Source of the DNA: Acidipila sp.
GTDB lineage: Bacteria; Acidobacteriota; Terriglobia; Acidiferrales; UBA7541
Direction: 5' to 3'
Assembly (NCBI GenBank): GCA_010365215.1
Contig: JAAFGT010000004.1
Coordinates: 38,734 to 102,733 of the forward strand
DNA length: 64,000 bases
Below the pieces are notes generated by a model that saw only the letters and a list, made by a program, of their open reading frames with translations, was not told where the DNA came from and searched no databases. Below, piece by piece: positions 1 through 9,144 of this stretch (position 1 is the stretch's first letter; the number at the start of each line of letters is the position of its first letter). The position numbers and the translations under genes were made by a program.

Positions 1-318
1 GCCCGATACCGCTGCCGCAAACTGGCGTTTGGCTTCTTCCAGCTCGCCGGCTTGGTCGGCCAGAATCCCCAGATAGGTCCGGGCGGCGAGATTCTTTGGA
101 TCGGCAACGAGCGCGCGCCGGAAAAAGGTCTTTGCTGCCAGAGAATCGCCGCGATCCATCGCCGCGACACCGCCGGCGATCAAGCCAGCAGCAGCTGGCT
201 TGTTGGTAGGGAGCGACTTGCGCTGGCCCGCAAGTATCGGCGTCAGCGCTCCGCAAACACCGCCCAGAGCGAGCAGCAGGACAAGAGGCATAGCCGGAAG
301 TCTCGAAAACTGCTGCAT
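1..318 (-). CDS. secreted TPR protein, N-terminal part (runs off the window)
   Basis: Only the first 106 codons are present; the 3' end lies outside the window. The reading from the ATG at 318 begins MQQFSRLPAMPLVLLLALGG, a basic start and hydrophobic stretch typical of a signal peptide. A tetratricopeptide-like helical pair follows (AAKTFFRRALVADPKNLAA, then TYLGILADQAGELEEAKRQF), so the product is probably an exported TPR scaffold. It lies 74 bases downstream of the TonB-dependent receptor on the same strand and is likely co-transcribed with it. TPR proteins commonly sit beside such receptors in Acidobacteriota. No strong Shine-Dalgarno sequence is visible; a TTG lies further upstream in frame. 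Function beyond protein-protein contact cannot be read from this fragment. Confidence 0.6.
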   Translation of the reverse strand, partial: MQQFSRLPAMPLVLLLALGGVCGALTPILAGQRKSLPTNKPAAAGLIAGGVAAMDRGDSLAAKTFFRRALVADPKNLAARTYLGILADQAGELEEAKRQFAAAVSG

Positions 319-392
319 GGCAGACGAAACCAATGCACGGTCGGAGGGCGGCGGATGAATTTTCCCGCCGCTGCGCGCAGTGCCAGACTCGA

Positions 393-3300
393 TCAGAAAA
401 TCAATTTTAACCCGAACTGGATGACGCGTGGATCGTATACGTAAGGCACATTTACCACGCTCGATTTTCCGAAGTTTACGTTGTCCTTCAGGTCGATGTT
501 GGGCTGGAAATAGCGGTGACGATTGAACGGATTAAACAGCTCGGTGCGAAACTCGAGCGTCAATCTTTCGGTCAACGAAGTCTTTTTCAGCACGCTGAAG
601 TTCTCGCTGTAGAACGGCAAGGCTCGTGCGCCGGAAAGGACGGGAGGTGCATTCCCGAAAAACACCTTGGGATTGCTGTAATAAGCGGCATATCCGGGAT
701 CCCCGGGCTGGAAGGGTTGATTGCTGAACGCCGGTGGCGGGGCAAAAGCCGCGGGATTAACGAGTTGGAAAATCGTTCCCGAGGGGCTGTTCTTTGTCAG
801 GATCGGCTGCCCGGTTAGATTCGGTCGGATGCTGCCGTCATATCCGGCCAGATTCAGAAAATCGGTATAGGGCCGATCCGAATCCAGGACCAGAGTCGGC
901 AATCCTGCCTGATAGCGGTGGATGCCGTTAAGTTGCCAGCCTCCGACGAACCAGTTGAGGACGCCAGAGTGGGAAAGGAATGCCTTGCCCCTTCCGAAAG
1001 GCAGTTCGTAAAGATAACTGAACACCGCCACGTGGGGAGAATTGTTAGGCGAAACGCTCCGCAGCGAGCGGGTATCGAACGGGTTCTGGACGACGTTTTC
1101 GATCGGCGAGCGTCCCAGCAAATCTTCGGACGCATCCGTAATCAGCTTAGAGAACGTGTAGGAGAAGCCGAACTGGAATCCTTGAGAAAAGTGCCGGTCC
1201 AGCTTTACCTGTAGGGCGTTATAGAGGCTGCGTCCTTGGCTCTCCAGTTGTTGATTGATCCGGCCGTATTGCGGGAATGGCCGAAGCGCCTGGGCAACGC
1301 TGCCAGTAAAACCCGGGTATACGGCGGCGGGACTGCTGGGCAAAGTAACGCCTACGCTGTTCGCGTATGCGACATGCGTAGGATTGGCCAGCGCAGCCGC
1401 TAGAGGTTCATTCAATATTACGAATCCTAGCTTGAGATCATTCAGCGGCAGTGCGTTAAGTCTCTGGAAATTGGACCGCAGGCGCGTGCCGTGGCTTCCG
1501 ACGTAACCGACGGTGAGCGCAAAATTGCCGGGGATCTGCAGTTGGTAATCCAGGCTGTACTGCACCGTGCGCCCGAGTTTGAAATTCGGATTGAAGTAAT
1601 CGACGTCGCCACCGAGAAACTGGCCATTGGGGTCAGGTACGGGCGCAGCAGGGTAGGTGGACAAGAAGACAGTAGACTGCCGCCCTTGCGGTTTAACCAG
1701 AGGATTGTCGGGCGCCCGCGTGGTGTTGTAACCCTCCAGTCCGGAGGTGATATCGCTGGCAAGAAGCGGCGCATAGTAAAGCCCGATTCCTCCGCGGACG
1801 ACGCTCTTATTGTTGATCGAGTAAGCGAGTCCGAGGCGTGGTCCAAAGTCGGTGTAGTCCGGCTTGACCAGTCCACGCCGAGACGCTTTCAGCCCGCCTT
1901 GACCAGCCGCACCGACGAGCGCGCCGAGCCGGGTTCCAGCGATCTGCGGATCCGGGTTGGGTACCGTGGGATCGAACCCACGAATGTAATTGTGAGATTC
2001 CGTGCGCGGGTAGGGGATTTCATAGCGGATGCCGACGTTCAGGGTCAACCGGGGCGTGACCTTAATATCGTCGTTCGCATAAAATGCAGGCGCGAAGTAA
2101 CGCCAGGCTGGCTGAACCGAGTGTATGTTCACGAATGAGAACTCGGTGGCGCCGGTAATCAGGCTGGCAATGGGCCATCCCATATTTCCTTGTCCAGCGG
2201 CATCGGACGCCGTTTGATCGTTGCGGAAATTGAACGTGCCTCCTGGATCGATGAATTGCGTCACATTGAGCTGCTGCCATTTGAAGTCGCCACCAAATTT
2301 AAACGTGTGCCGGCCTTTCACCCACGTCGCGCCGTCGCTGATCTCCACGGTATTATCGGGTAGGCGGTCGGTAAAGAACGTAGATCCGATGTTCTGACCG
2401 GCGCGAGGATCCGCGGACGTTTCGATAGGACCGTAGCCAGGAAAGCCAACGCGAGGAAATGCGGCGTTTTGCGTGGCGTTTGCCGGGAACCCCAGTTCGA
2501 CGGAGGGAATGTGGCCAATTCCGGTGTTCATATTGGCTACGGCAGTGCGGCTCCACGCCAGATTCAGATGATTCAGTAGCGTCGAAGAAATCGTGTAGTC
2601 GTATTGTGCGCGGGCAAAATGCGAATTGAACGTCTGATGCCAGACGTCCTGAGCGATGAAAGGCAGGGGGAATCTGGGGAATCCGCCCTTGAACGCGTCC
2701 TGGGCACGGTAGGTGTAGCTGCCGGACAGATGCTGTTTCTCCGTTATGACCTGATCGACCTTGGCCACATAACTGTTCATCGTGGTGGGCGTCACCGTGG
2801 AGGCTCGGTAGTTGTGAAAGACTCCCGGGCCGGTGGGCATAGGGAACCGATTCAGTATGGCCAGCCCCGCGGGATCGATCACGGAGCGGCCCGTTATCGG
2901 ATTGACGTACTGGTCCAGCCGATTGCCCGGAATCGGATTGCGTGTAGCCGGGGGCATGGTAGGGTCGAAAATCTGCCGTGGGCCGGTGTCAATACAGGTA
3001 CCGTTATTAAACTCGTAGCAGAAACTGGTGACATAAGGATCCGTAAGCAGCTCGGAGAAATCTCCGGTATGCATCTTGGCGGTGGGAACCGTTACGATGA
3101 CATTTTCACCCTGCTTGAAGCGGTATCCTTCGTAATTGAAGAAGAAAAAGGTCCGATTGGCGCCGTTGTATACCTTGGGAATAGTCACCGGGCCGCCGAC
3201 GTTGAAACCAAAATCGTTCTCTCTGTCCAAGTTTCGCGGCAAATTGTTGGCATTATTGATGTAGCTGTTGGCGTTCAGCGCGGTATTGCGCAATAGATCA

Positions 3301-4091
3301 TACGCTTCGCCGTGATAGCCATTACCGCCCGACTTAATCGTAAAGTTGACCACGCCACCGGAAGAATTGCCATATTCCGCCGAATAACTGCTGGTGCTCA
3401 CAGTGAATTCCTGAAACGCGTCGGGCCCCGGCGCTACCTCAGAGAAGAACGTGCCGTTCTGCGCGCGCTGCGTTCCAGCGCCGTCAATAAGGATGCTCGT
3501 GCCTAGAGCTTGTCCGCCATTCACGCGAAAATTCGAAGCATCAGTGCCGCGGCTGCCGTCGGCAGCCGTCCCCGAAGTCACGCTGCTATCCAGAAAGATG
3601 AATGAGAGGGGTGTGCGCCCGCCAAATTCGGCGCTAACTTGCAGGGGCAGTTCCCGAACCTGTTTTTCAGTGACGTTGGTCTGCTGGACCGCGCTTTCTG
3701 TCTGAAGAATCGGCGCGTCGGCAGTCACCGTCACCTGCTCGCTGGCAGCGCCCAAAGTCAGCGCGAAATCCACACGCCTGGTGACCTGCACAGGAAGCTG
3801 GATGGTCTGCGAGGTGACTTTAAATCCAGCAGCTTCCACGGAAACTTTGTAAGGCGCGGCAGGCAACTCCGGCAAGGTGTAGCTGCCTTCGTTGGTAGTC
3901 GTGGCTTCATGCGACGCTTCCGTATTGGTATTGACAGCGGTTACTTTCGCATTGGCCACCGAAGCGCCGGAAGGATCGGTCACCGTGCCGGTGATCGTGC
4001 CGCGATCGCTCTGCGCACTCACCAGCAGCGCGCTGGCGCAGATCGCCATCAGCAGCAGGCACCCCATTCTGAAAAGTTGGCGCGTGGTCAT
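393..4091 (-). CDS. TonB-dependent receptor with carboxypeptidase-regulatory-like domain (Oar-like)
   Basis: This 1232-residue outer-membrane protein is predicted to import a large ligand, probably a glycan or glycan fragment given the neighbours, using TonB and the proton motive force. A signal peptide covers about residues 1-26 (cleavage near LLVSA/Q). A carboxypeptidase-regulatory-like beta-sandwich follows at about 28-115 (GTITGTVTDPSGASVANAKV). A plug domain spans about 120-270 (ESAVQQTNVTEKQVRELPL, then FRVNGGQ and SSGGVVNFTIKSGG). The rest is a large beta-barrel ending in an aromatic residue (VIQFGLKLIF), the usual outer-membrane assembly signal. The length matches the acidobacterial Oar-like family rather than classic 700-residue siderophore receptors. 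It is divergent from the LacI-type regulator, with a perfect palindromic operator about 96 bp upstream of the start codon, so repression by that regulator is likely. The ligand is not determined. Confidence 0.93.
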   Translation of the reverse strand: MTTRQLFRMGCLLLMAICASALLVSAQSDRGTITGTVTDPSGASVANAKVTAVNTNTEASHEATTTNEGSYTLPELPAAPYKVSVEAAGFKVTSQTIQLPVQVTRRVDFALTLGAASEQVTVTADAPILQTESAVQQTNVTEKQVRELPLQVSAEFGGRTPLSFIFLDSSVTSGTAADGSRGTDASNFRVNGGQALGTSILIDGAGTQRAQNGTFFSEVAPGPDAFQEFTVSTSSYSAEYGNSSGGVVNFTIKSGGNGYHGEAYDLLRNTALNANSYINNANNLPRNLDRENDFGFNVGGPVTIPKVYNGANRTFFFFNYEGYRFKQGENVIVTVPTAKMHTGDFSELLTDPYVTSFCYEFNNGTCIDTGPRQIFDPTMPPATRNPIPGNRLDQYVNPITGRSVIDPAGLAILNRFPMPTGPGVFHNYRASTVTPTTMNSYVAKVDQVITEKQHLSGSYTYRAQDAFKGGFPRFPLPFIAQDVWHQTFNSHFARAQYDYTISSTLLNHLNLAWSRTAVANMNTGIGHIPSVELGFPANATQNAAFPRVGFPGYGPIETSADPRAGQNIGSTFFTDRLPDNTVEISDGATWVKGRHTFKFGGDFKWQQLNVTQFIDPGGTFNFRNDQTASDAAGQGNMGWPIASLITGATEFSFVNIHSVQPAWRYFAPAFYANDDIKVTPRLTLNVGIRYEIPYPRTESHNYIRGFDPTVPNPDPQIAGTRLGALVGAAGQGGLKASRRGLVKPDYTDFGPRLGLAYSINNKSVVRGGIGLYYAPLLASDITSGLEGYNTTRAPDNPLVKPQGRQSTVFLSTYPAAPVPDPNGQFLGGDVDYFNPNFKLGRTVQYSLDYQLQIPGNFALTVGYVGSHGTRLRSNFQRLNALPLNDLKLGFVILNEPLAAALANPTHVAYANSVGVTLPSSPAAVYPGFTGSVAQALRPFPQYGRINQQLESQGRSLYNALQVKLDRHFSQGFQFGFSYTFSKLITDASEDLLGRSPIENVVQNPFDTRSLRSVSPNNSPHVAVFSYLYELPFGRGKAFLSHSGVLNWFVGGWQLNGIHRYQAGLPTLVLDSDRPYTDFLNLAGYDGSIRPNLTGQPILTKNSPSGTIFQLVNPAAFAPPPAFSNQPFQPGDPGYAAYYSNPKVFFGNAPPVLSGARALPFYSENFSVLKKTSLTERLTLEFRTELFNPFNRHRYFQPNIDLKDNVNFGKSSVVNVPYVYDPRVIQFGLKLIF

Positions 4092-4186
4092 CCCTCACCT
4101 CGTGTGACCTTGCCCCCGGCAGTCGCAATGGCGGGCAAAAGTTGATTGGCAAGCTGCGATGGCAGCCGCCTGATAATCCTGGCGCA

Positions 4187-4204
4187 AATGTAATCGATTA
4201 CATT
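4187..4204. promoter_or_regulatory. LacI-family operator, perfect 18-bp palindrome
   Basis: AATGTAATCGATTACATT is a perfect inverted repeat with a central CG, the architecture of LacI/GalR-family operators. It lies between the divergent TonB receptor (start 4091) and LacI-type regulator (start 4342), so it can serve both promoters. A related 14-bp site occurs at 7168-7181. Binding by the adjacent regulator is inferred. Confidence 0.75.
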
Positions 4205-4341
4205 CCAACTGCAGGAGAACGTACTCTTGGCCATCTAGCATTGTCAAGCAAATTTGTGATAAAACCTCATCATGGCGCGACTCCCAGCCCAGTTTGCGGC
4301 ACGTTGCGGCCCCCCCTTCGGCCCAGGGCCCCGACGAGCTA

Positions 4342-5361
4342 ATGAATATTAAGCAAGTGGCCAAGAAGGCCCGAGTGTCCACGGCGACGGTCTCACGAAT
4401 CATCAATGATTCATCGCTAGTGAGCCCAGAGACGGCGCGGCGCGTCTGGCGGACGATCCGCCAGCTCAATTATCATCCGGATAGCCAGGCCCGCAGCCTT
4501 GTCTCCGGGCGCAGCCGCATCCTCGGGCTTATTATTTCAGACATCACCAACCCGTTCTTTCCGGAGTTAGTAAAAGGGTTCGAAAATCTGGCCCTGCAGA
4601 ACCATTACGAAGTCATACTCAACAATACAAACTACGATCCCGCTCGAATGGCCACTTGCGTCCGCCGCCTGCTGGAACGCAGAGCGGAAGGCGTGGCCAT
4701 CATGACATCCGAAATGGATCCTGAGTTGACCGACGAGTTGGCCAAGCGCGGCATTCCGATCGTCTTCCTCGATGTAGGAAGCGTCCGCAACCGCATCAGT
4801 AATATTCGCGTCGATTATGCGCAGGGCATTCGCGAAGCGGTGGACCATCTAATCACCGGCGGTCATCGCCGCATCGGATTTATCAGCGGTCCGATGAGTC
4901 TGAAATCCGCGTGCACACGGAAATCCGCATTTCTAAAGTGCTGGAGGGCGTACGGCTTTGCGGAGGACAACGGGCTAATCGTGGAGGGCAATCACAAGAT
5001 CGACGGCGGCGAATCGGCCATGTCCCGCCTTCTACAATTGAAGCCACGCCCCACGGCAATTCTGGCTTCCAACGACCTCAGTGCCATAGGAGCTCTCGGG
5101 GCGATCCGTCTCGCGGGCCTGCGCATTCCCGAGGATATTTCCGTAATCGGCTTCGACGATATTGATTTTGGCCAGTTCACTCACCCACCTCTGGCGACCA
5201 TCCGGCTCTCGCGAACGGAACTGGGAGGCAAGGCGTTCAATGCCCTGTACCGAATTCTTCACGGCGATTCAAAAAAAGGCGAGGAGTATAACGTCGAGAC
5301 CCATTTTGTAGCTCGCGAGTCGACCGGCCCGGCTCCCCAGCCCGGTCGGCAAACACAATGA
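4342..5361 (+). CDS. LacI-family transcriptional regulator
   Basis: This 339-residue DNA-binding regulator is predicted to repress nearby carbohydrate genes until a sugar effector binds. An N-terminal LacI helix-turn-helix is clear (VAKKARVSTATVSRIIN), followed by the hinge (YHPDSQARSLVSGRS). A periplasmic-binding-protein-like effector domain runs from about residue 57 (LGLIISDITNPFFPELVKG) to the C-terminus (VIGFDDIDFGQFTHPPLATI). The frame extends upstream to 4294, but the helix-turn-helix begins directly after the ATG at 4342, so that start is preferred; no strong ribosome binding site is visible. It is divergent from the TonB receptor, and the palindrome at 4187-4204 lies between them. 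The effector sugar cannot be read from the sequence; the GH43 gene downstream suggests an arabinose- or xylose-containing glycan. Confidence 0.93.
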   Translation: MNIKQVAKKARVSTATVSRIINDSSLVSPETARRVWRTIRQLNYHPDSQARSLVSGRSRILGLIISDITNPFFPELVKGFENLALQNHYEVILNNTNYDPARMATCVRRLLERRAEGVAIMTSEMDPELTDELAKRGIPIVFLDVGSVRNRISNIRVDYAQGIREAVDHLITGGHRRIGFISGPMSLKSACTRKSAFLKCWRAYGFAEDNGLIVEGNHKIDGGESAMSRLLQLKPRPTAILASNDLSAIGALGAIRLAGLRIPEDISVIGFDDIDFGQFTHPPLATIRLSRTELGGKAFNALYRILHGDSKKGEEYNVETHFVARESTGPAPQPGRQTQ

Positions 5362-5379
5362 CGCTTGTGACGGCCTGTC

Positions 5380-7140
5380 TTAGGGCTCGCTGGCCGCGGT
5401 TTTCGGCTCGGTAATTGTCAGAATCTGGTTGGCAGTGACGTTTTCGATGCGCTGCGCTACGCCGCTCGGCCACCTGATTTCCAAGTATTTTGCCGATTTC
5501 TCGCTGGCCAGGCCGAAGTGAACCCGGCGGTCGCTTGCGGAAAGATAACTCCCTGCAGTGCTCGCCGTTGCGTATTGTTCCTTCCCCGAGGCGGATACCA
5601 GCTTGATTGCGGCACCGATGCCGTCACGGTTGCTTTTCCGGCCGACCAGGCGAATGAGCAGCCAGTTGTTCGCGGTGCCGCCCTCATTTTTCAGCACGTA
5701 GGCCGGACCGTTGTTGGTAGTAACCACCGCGTCCAGGCTTCCATCGTTGTTGATATCCCCGATCGCCAGGCCCCGGGCAGCCCATGGCCGCTGGAATACT
5801 GCGCCAGACTGGGCGGAGACATCTACAAACTGCTTACCGGTGTTGCGCAATAGCAGGAGGGGCTGGAGGTAACGAAGGTTGGGGAAAGTAAGCTGAATTG
5901 TATCGAGAACGTGGCCCTGTACGATGAATAGATCTTTCCAACCGTCGTTGTCATAATCCATGAACTTAACCCCCCAACCGGAGTAAGGTCGGGAGATCGC
6001 ACCCACGCCGGAATTTCGCGACTCGTACGTGAACGTGCCGTCTCCTGAGTTGTGATAAATCGCATATTGCTGACCGGAAAGATTTGTCGTGACGATGTCC
6101 GGCCAGCCGTCGTTATCGTAATCGGCGAAATCCACTCCCATGCCGGCGTAAGTTTGTCCGTTGTCATCCAACCCGGTGCCTGCGAGCAGCGCGATATCTT
6201 CGAAAGCTCCATTTCCCTTGTTGTGGTAAAGCGATTGGCGGACTGAATCATTGGCCACCGCAACGTCGATGTGGCCATCCCGGTCAAAGTCAGCGATTGC
6301 TATACCTAGAGCTTTGGCGCTCCCGGCAGCCATGCCTGCCGTCTTGGACACTTCGGTAAACCGTCCGCCGCCCTCGTTCTTGAACACCACCAGTGACACA
6401 GGGCCGAATACGTCCGGGTGGCAATACGCCCGGTACCCCGGACGGTGCTCACCGCAGTAGATGTTCTTGTCAAATGCCCAGTCCAAATAGCGCGCCACCA
6501 CCAGGTTCAGCAGTCCATCATTATCGAGATCGACGAAGGCAGCGCTAGTGGACCAGCCCGCGCCAGCTACGCCGGCGGCGTCGCTGACCTCCGTGAAGGT
6601 GCAATTTCCATTGTTGTGATACAGGCGATTGCGCGGGTAGCCGGTTACGTACAGGTCTTCGTTGCCATCGTTGTCGTAATCGCCCGCGGCCACTCCCATC
6701 CCGTACTCGATACCCGCGAGTCCTCTCTTTTCTGTAATGTCTTCAAACGTGCCGTCTGATTTCTGGTGGTAGAGACGGTTGGAATAACGCGGGCCGTCCT
6801 TGCGAGGGATGGCGCCCCTGGGCATGGGATCCTCGATGCGGGCGCCATTCACGAAAAATATATCCAGGCGTCCGTCGTTGTCGCAATCGAATAGCGCCAC
6901 GCCTGCCCCCATTGTCTCCAGCAGATATTTCTCGGTAGTTGCCGAGGACTCATGCTTGAAGTGAATTCCTAACTCTTGCGTGACGTCCACAAACTTGACT
7001 GCTGCCGCGGAGCCGCCTCGCACGCCGGGCAAAGAGGCTGGCAAAGCAAGAATTTGCGGCAATGCTAGAGACGTCCAGAAAACTAACGGCCACACGAGCC
7101 GCAACCTACGCACGGCGATTTTAGCGGGGTATCGGTTCAT
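5380..7140 (-). CDS. CRTAC1-family protein (FG-GAP/VCBS repeats plus ASPIC/UnbV domain)
   Basis: A 586-residue predicted exported protein. The basic N-terminus and hydrophobic segment (LRLVWPLVFWTSLALPQIL) look like a signal peptide. Seven FG-GAP/VCBS-type blades carry the calcium-loop motif D-x-D-x-D-G or a close variant (GDYDNDGNEDLY, VDLDNDG, ADFDRDG, ADYDNDG, MDYDNDG), indicating a seven-bladed beta-propeller. The C-terminal ASPIC/UnbV domain is recognised by DGIGAAIKLVSASG and YLEIRWPSG. The family is expanded in Acidobacteriota and related phyla, often next to TonB receptors and glycosidases, but its biochemical role is poorly defined; surface glycan binding is a reasonable inference. 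It converges with the LacI-type gene (18-bp gap) and is divergent from the GH43 gene, with a LacI-type operator between the two. Confidence 0.88.
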   Translation of the reverse strand: MNRYPAKIAVRRLRLVWPLVFWTSLALPQILALPASLPGVRGGSAAAVKFVDVTQELGIHFKHESSATTEKYLLETMGAGVALFDCDNDGRLDIFFVNGARIEDPMPRGAIPRKDGPRYSNRLYHQKSDGTFEDITEKRGLAGIEYGMGVAAGDYDNDGNEDLYVTGYPRNRLYHNNGNCTFTEVSDAAGVAGAGWSTSAAFVDLDNDGLLNLVVARYLDWAFDKNIYCGEHRPGYRAYCHPDVFGPVSLVVFKNEGGGRFTEVSKTAGMAAGSAKALGIAIADFDRDGHIDVAVANDSVRQSLYHNKGNGAFEDIALLAGTGLDDNGQTYAGMGVDFADYDNDGWPDIVTTNLSGQQYAIYHNSGDGTFTYESRNSGVGAISRPYSGWGVKFMDYDNDGWKDLFIVQGHVLDTIQLTFPNLRYLQPLLLLRNTGKQFVDVSAQSGAVFQRPWAARGLAIGDINNDGSLDAVVTTNNGPAYVLKNEGGTANNWLLIRLVGRKSNRDGIGAAIKLVSASGKEQYATASTAGSYLSASDRRVHFGLASEKSAKYLEIRWPSGVAQRIENVTANQILTITEPKTAASEP

Positions 7141-7167
7141 TTCTCGTTCATAAGTTGTTCGCTCGAC

Positions 7168-7181
7168 TGTAACCGCTTACA
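7168..7181. promoter_or_regulatory. second LacI-type operator, imperfect 14-bp palindrome
   Basis: TGTAACCGCTTACA matches the core of the operator at 4187-4204 (TGTAATCGATTACA) at 12 of 14 positions, keeping the TGTAA/TTACA arms and central CG. It lies between the divergent CRTAC1 gene (start 7140) and the GH43 gene, so the same regulator probably controls both. Confidence 0.6.
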
Positions 7182-7218
7182 ATATTCCATGCCCTTCGTT
7201 TTTAGGATATTCCCTTCT

Positions 7219-9081
7219 ATGGAAACGAAAAAGATCATAGGTTTTAGAATGGTTCATTGGCGGTCACTTGCCAGGCTTCTCTTCGCGACCGCCACACTCG
7301 TTTTGAGCAGCTGCGGCACGGGCAGTTACGTGCCGGCTCCTCCGCCGCCTCCTCCACCATCTGCAAACACCTTCACCAATCCTCTGATGATTCAGATTCC
7401 CATAGGCGGCACGGTGCAGGATTGCCCAGACCCCTCCATCATCCGGGGACAACAACCCAATGACACATACTGGTATATCTACTGCACCACCGATCCCTTG
7501 AACGACTCCGACAAAGATGCCCTGGGAAATTTCAACTTTCATCTGATCACGATGCACAAATCCTCAGACCTTGTGCATTGGACCTATGTGGGCGACGTAT
7601 TCAGCTTGCGCCCAGGCTGGGTGGCACCCAGTGCCGGACTGTGGGCTCCGGCAATCAAGTTTTTCAACAACAAATACTTTCTGTACTACGCGGCTTCCGA
7701 CACCAGCCTCCCGGGCGGAGGCGCGGCCATCGGAGTCGCTACGAGTATGAGCCCCACCGGACCATGGATTGATAGCGGGGCGCCCGTGGTAATGCCTGAG
7801 GATAACTCCTGTTGTCCGGGCACGCGGCGGGCGGCTATCGATCCGGAAGTCATACAGGCTAGCGGCAAGAACTACATTTATTTCGGCAGTTTCAACGGCG
7901 GAATTTCTGCTCGCACGCTTTCCGCGGATGGTCTGACGTCCGATCCTGCCAGCGAAAAGCCTATCACCATCGATAATCGCTACGAAGCCGCTAATATTGT
8001 GCTCCACGGCGGATTCTACTATCTCTTCGTTTCCGCGTCGAACTGCTGCAATGGGCCGCTCACCGGGTACGCTGTATTCGCAGGCCGGTCGCCAAATCCC
8101 CTGGGACCATTCCTCGATAGCCAGAACATCTCATTGCTTGATAGCCGCGTGGGTGGCACTCCCGTGCTGCGCATGAACGGCAACCGCTGGGTTGGGCCGG
8201 GCCACAATGCAGCATTTCAGGACCTGGCCGGGCAGGATTGGTTTGTGTACCACGCCGTCGATCGTGCTGCGCCTTTTTTTGCAGGCGCGGTGGGATTAAC
8301 CAAGCGCCCAGGAATGCTGGACGCACTCGACTGGGTGAATGGATGGCCGGTGGTACGCGGCGGATTCGGACCTTCCGAGCTGCCACAACCCGCCCCGGCG
8401 GCGCAACCGGGGGATAAGAATCTGTACACCCCCACATTTGCAGCGCCGGACCAGCCGGGTCCGTTGATGAGCTCTTTTTCCGATGAGTTCGACAGCTCCA
8501 CGCTCAGCCCGCAGTGGACCTGGGTGCGCGCGCCAGCCGCGGGAACTTTTGGCCTTACCGGCCAGAGTTTTCGTTTTGATACGCAGAACGCTGATCTTTT
8601 TGTGGACAGCAATAACGCCTCAGTGCTTATCGAAGACCCGCCAAGCGGCGACTACGTCGTCGAGACTCGCGTAAACTTGAATGTTCCGGCTACTGGATGC
8701 TGCCAGAATTTTGTGCAGGCGGGCTTAGTGGTCTACGGAGACGACGACAATTACATCAAGCTCGTCAATGTATCGATTTTCGATACCCGGCAAACTGAAT
8801 TCGCCAAAGAACTTGCTCCGGTGCCCAGCGGGTACCCGCGCTATGGAAGCACGCTGGCAGGGCCGCCCGCGGATTGGACTTGGCTGCGCATCGTAAAGCG
8901 CACGGCCGCCGTTGGAGAGACCTACACCGCTTATAGCAGCAACGATGGACTGACCTGGGTGCGCGGCGGTACCTGGACGCACAATCTGGGATCGAGCGCG
9001 CGCATTGGTCTGGTTTCCATGGGCGGGCCAGGGTTCACTGCGCAGTTTGATTACCTCCATGTGAGCGGCTTGGCGCCGTAA
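7219..9081 (+). CDS. glycoside hydrolase family 43 lipoprotein (arabinosidase/xylosidase type)
   Basis: A predicted outer-surface or periplasmic glycosidase of about 620 residues. A signal sequence ends in a lipobox (LATLVLSSC-like: ATLVLSSCGTG), followed by a proline-rich linker. The five-bladed GH43 propeller is marked by the catalytic-base motif DPSII, the IDPEVI strand carrying the second conserved Asp, and EAANIVLHGGFYYLF, where the Glu is the likely general acid. The last 200 residues form a beta-sandwich of the GH43 C-terminal type (DEFDSSTLSPQWTW, YVVETRVNL, ARIGLVSMGG). The frame opens at 7189, but that ATG is only 8 bp from the operator; 7219 (AGGA upstream) or 7249, just before the signal peptide, is more plausible. 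GH43 enzymes release arabinose or xylose from plant polysaccharides; the exact substrate is not resolved. Confidence 0.88.
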   Translation: METKKIIGFRMVHWRSLARLLFATATLVLSSCGTGSYVPAPPPPPPPSANTFTNPLMIQIPIGGTVQDCPDPSIIRGQQPNDTYWYIYCTTDPLNDSDKDALGNFNFHLITMHKSSDLVHWTYVGDVFSLRPGWVAPSAGLWAPAIKFFNNKYFLYYAASDTSLPGGGAAIGVATSMSPTGPWIDSGAPVVMPEDNSCCPGTRRAAIDPEVIQASGKNYIYFGSFNGGISARTLSADGLTSDPASEKPITIDNRYEAANIVLHGGFYYLFVSASNCCNGPLTGYAVFAGRSPNPLGPFLDSQNISLLDSRVGGTPVLRMNGNRWVGPGHNAAFQDLAGQDWFVYHAVDRAAPFFAGAVGLTKRPGMLDALDWVNGWPVVRGGFGPSELPQPAPAAQPGDKNLYTPTFAAPDQPGPLMSSFSDEFDSSTLSPQWTWVRAPAAGTFGLTGQSFRFDTQNADLFVDSNNASVLIEDPPSGDYVVETRVNLNVPATGCCQNFVQAGLVVYGDDDNYIKLVNVSIFDTRQTEFAKELAPVPSGYPRYGSTLAGPPADWTWLRIVKRTAAVGETYTAYSSNDGLTWVRGGTWTHNLGSSARIGLVSMGGPGFTAQFDYLHVSGLAP

Positions 9082-9144
9082 CGAGATTTGGACTAAATTT
9101 TCGGGTTCTTTTCGCGACGGGAAATCACAGCTCGCTCGGCAGCT

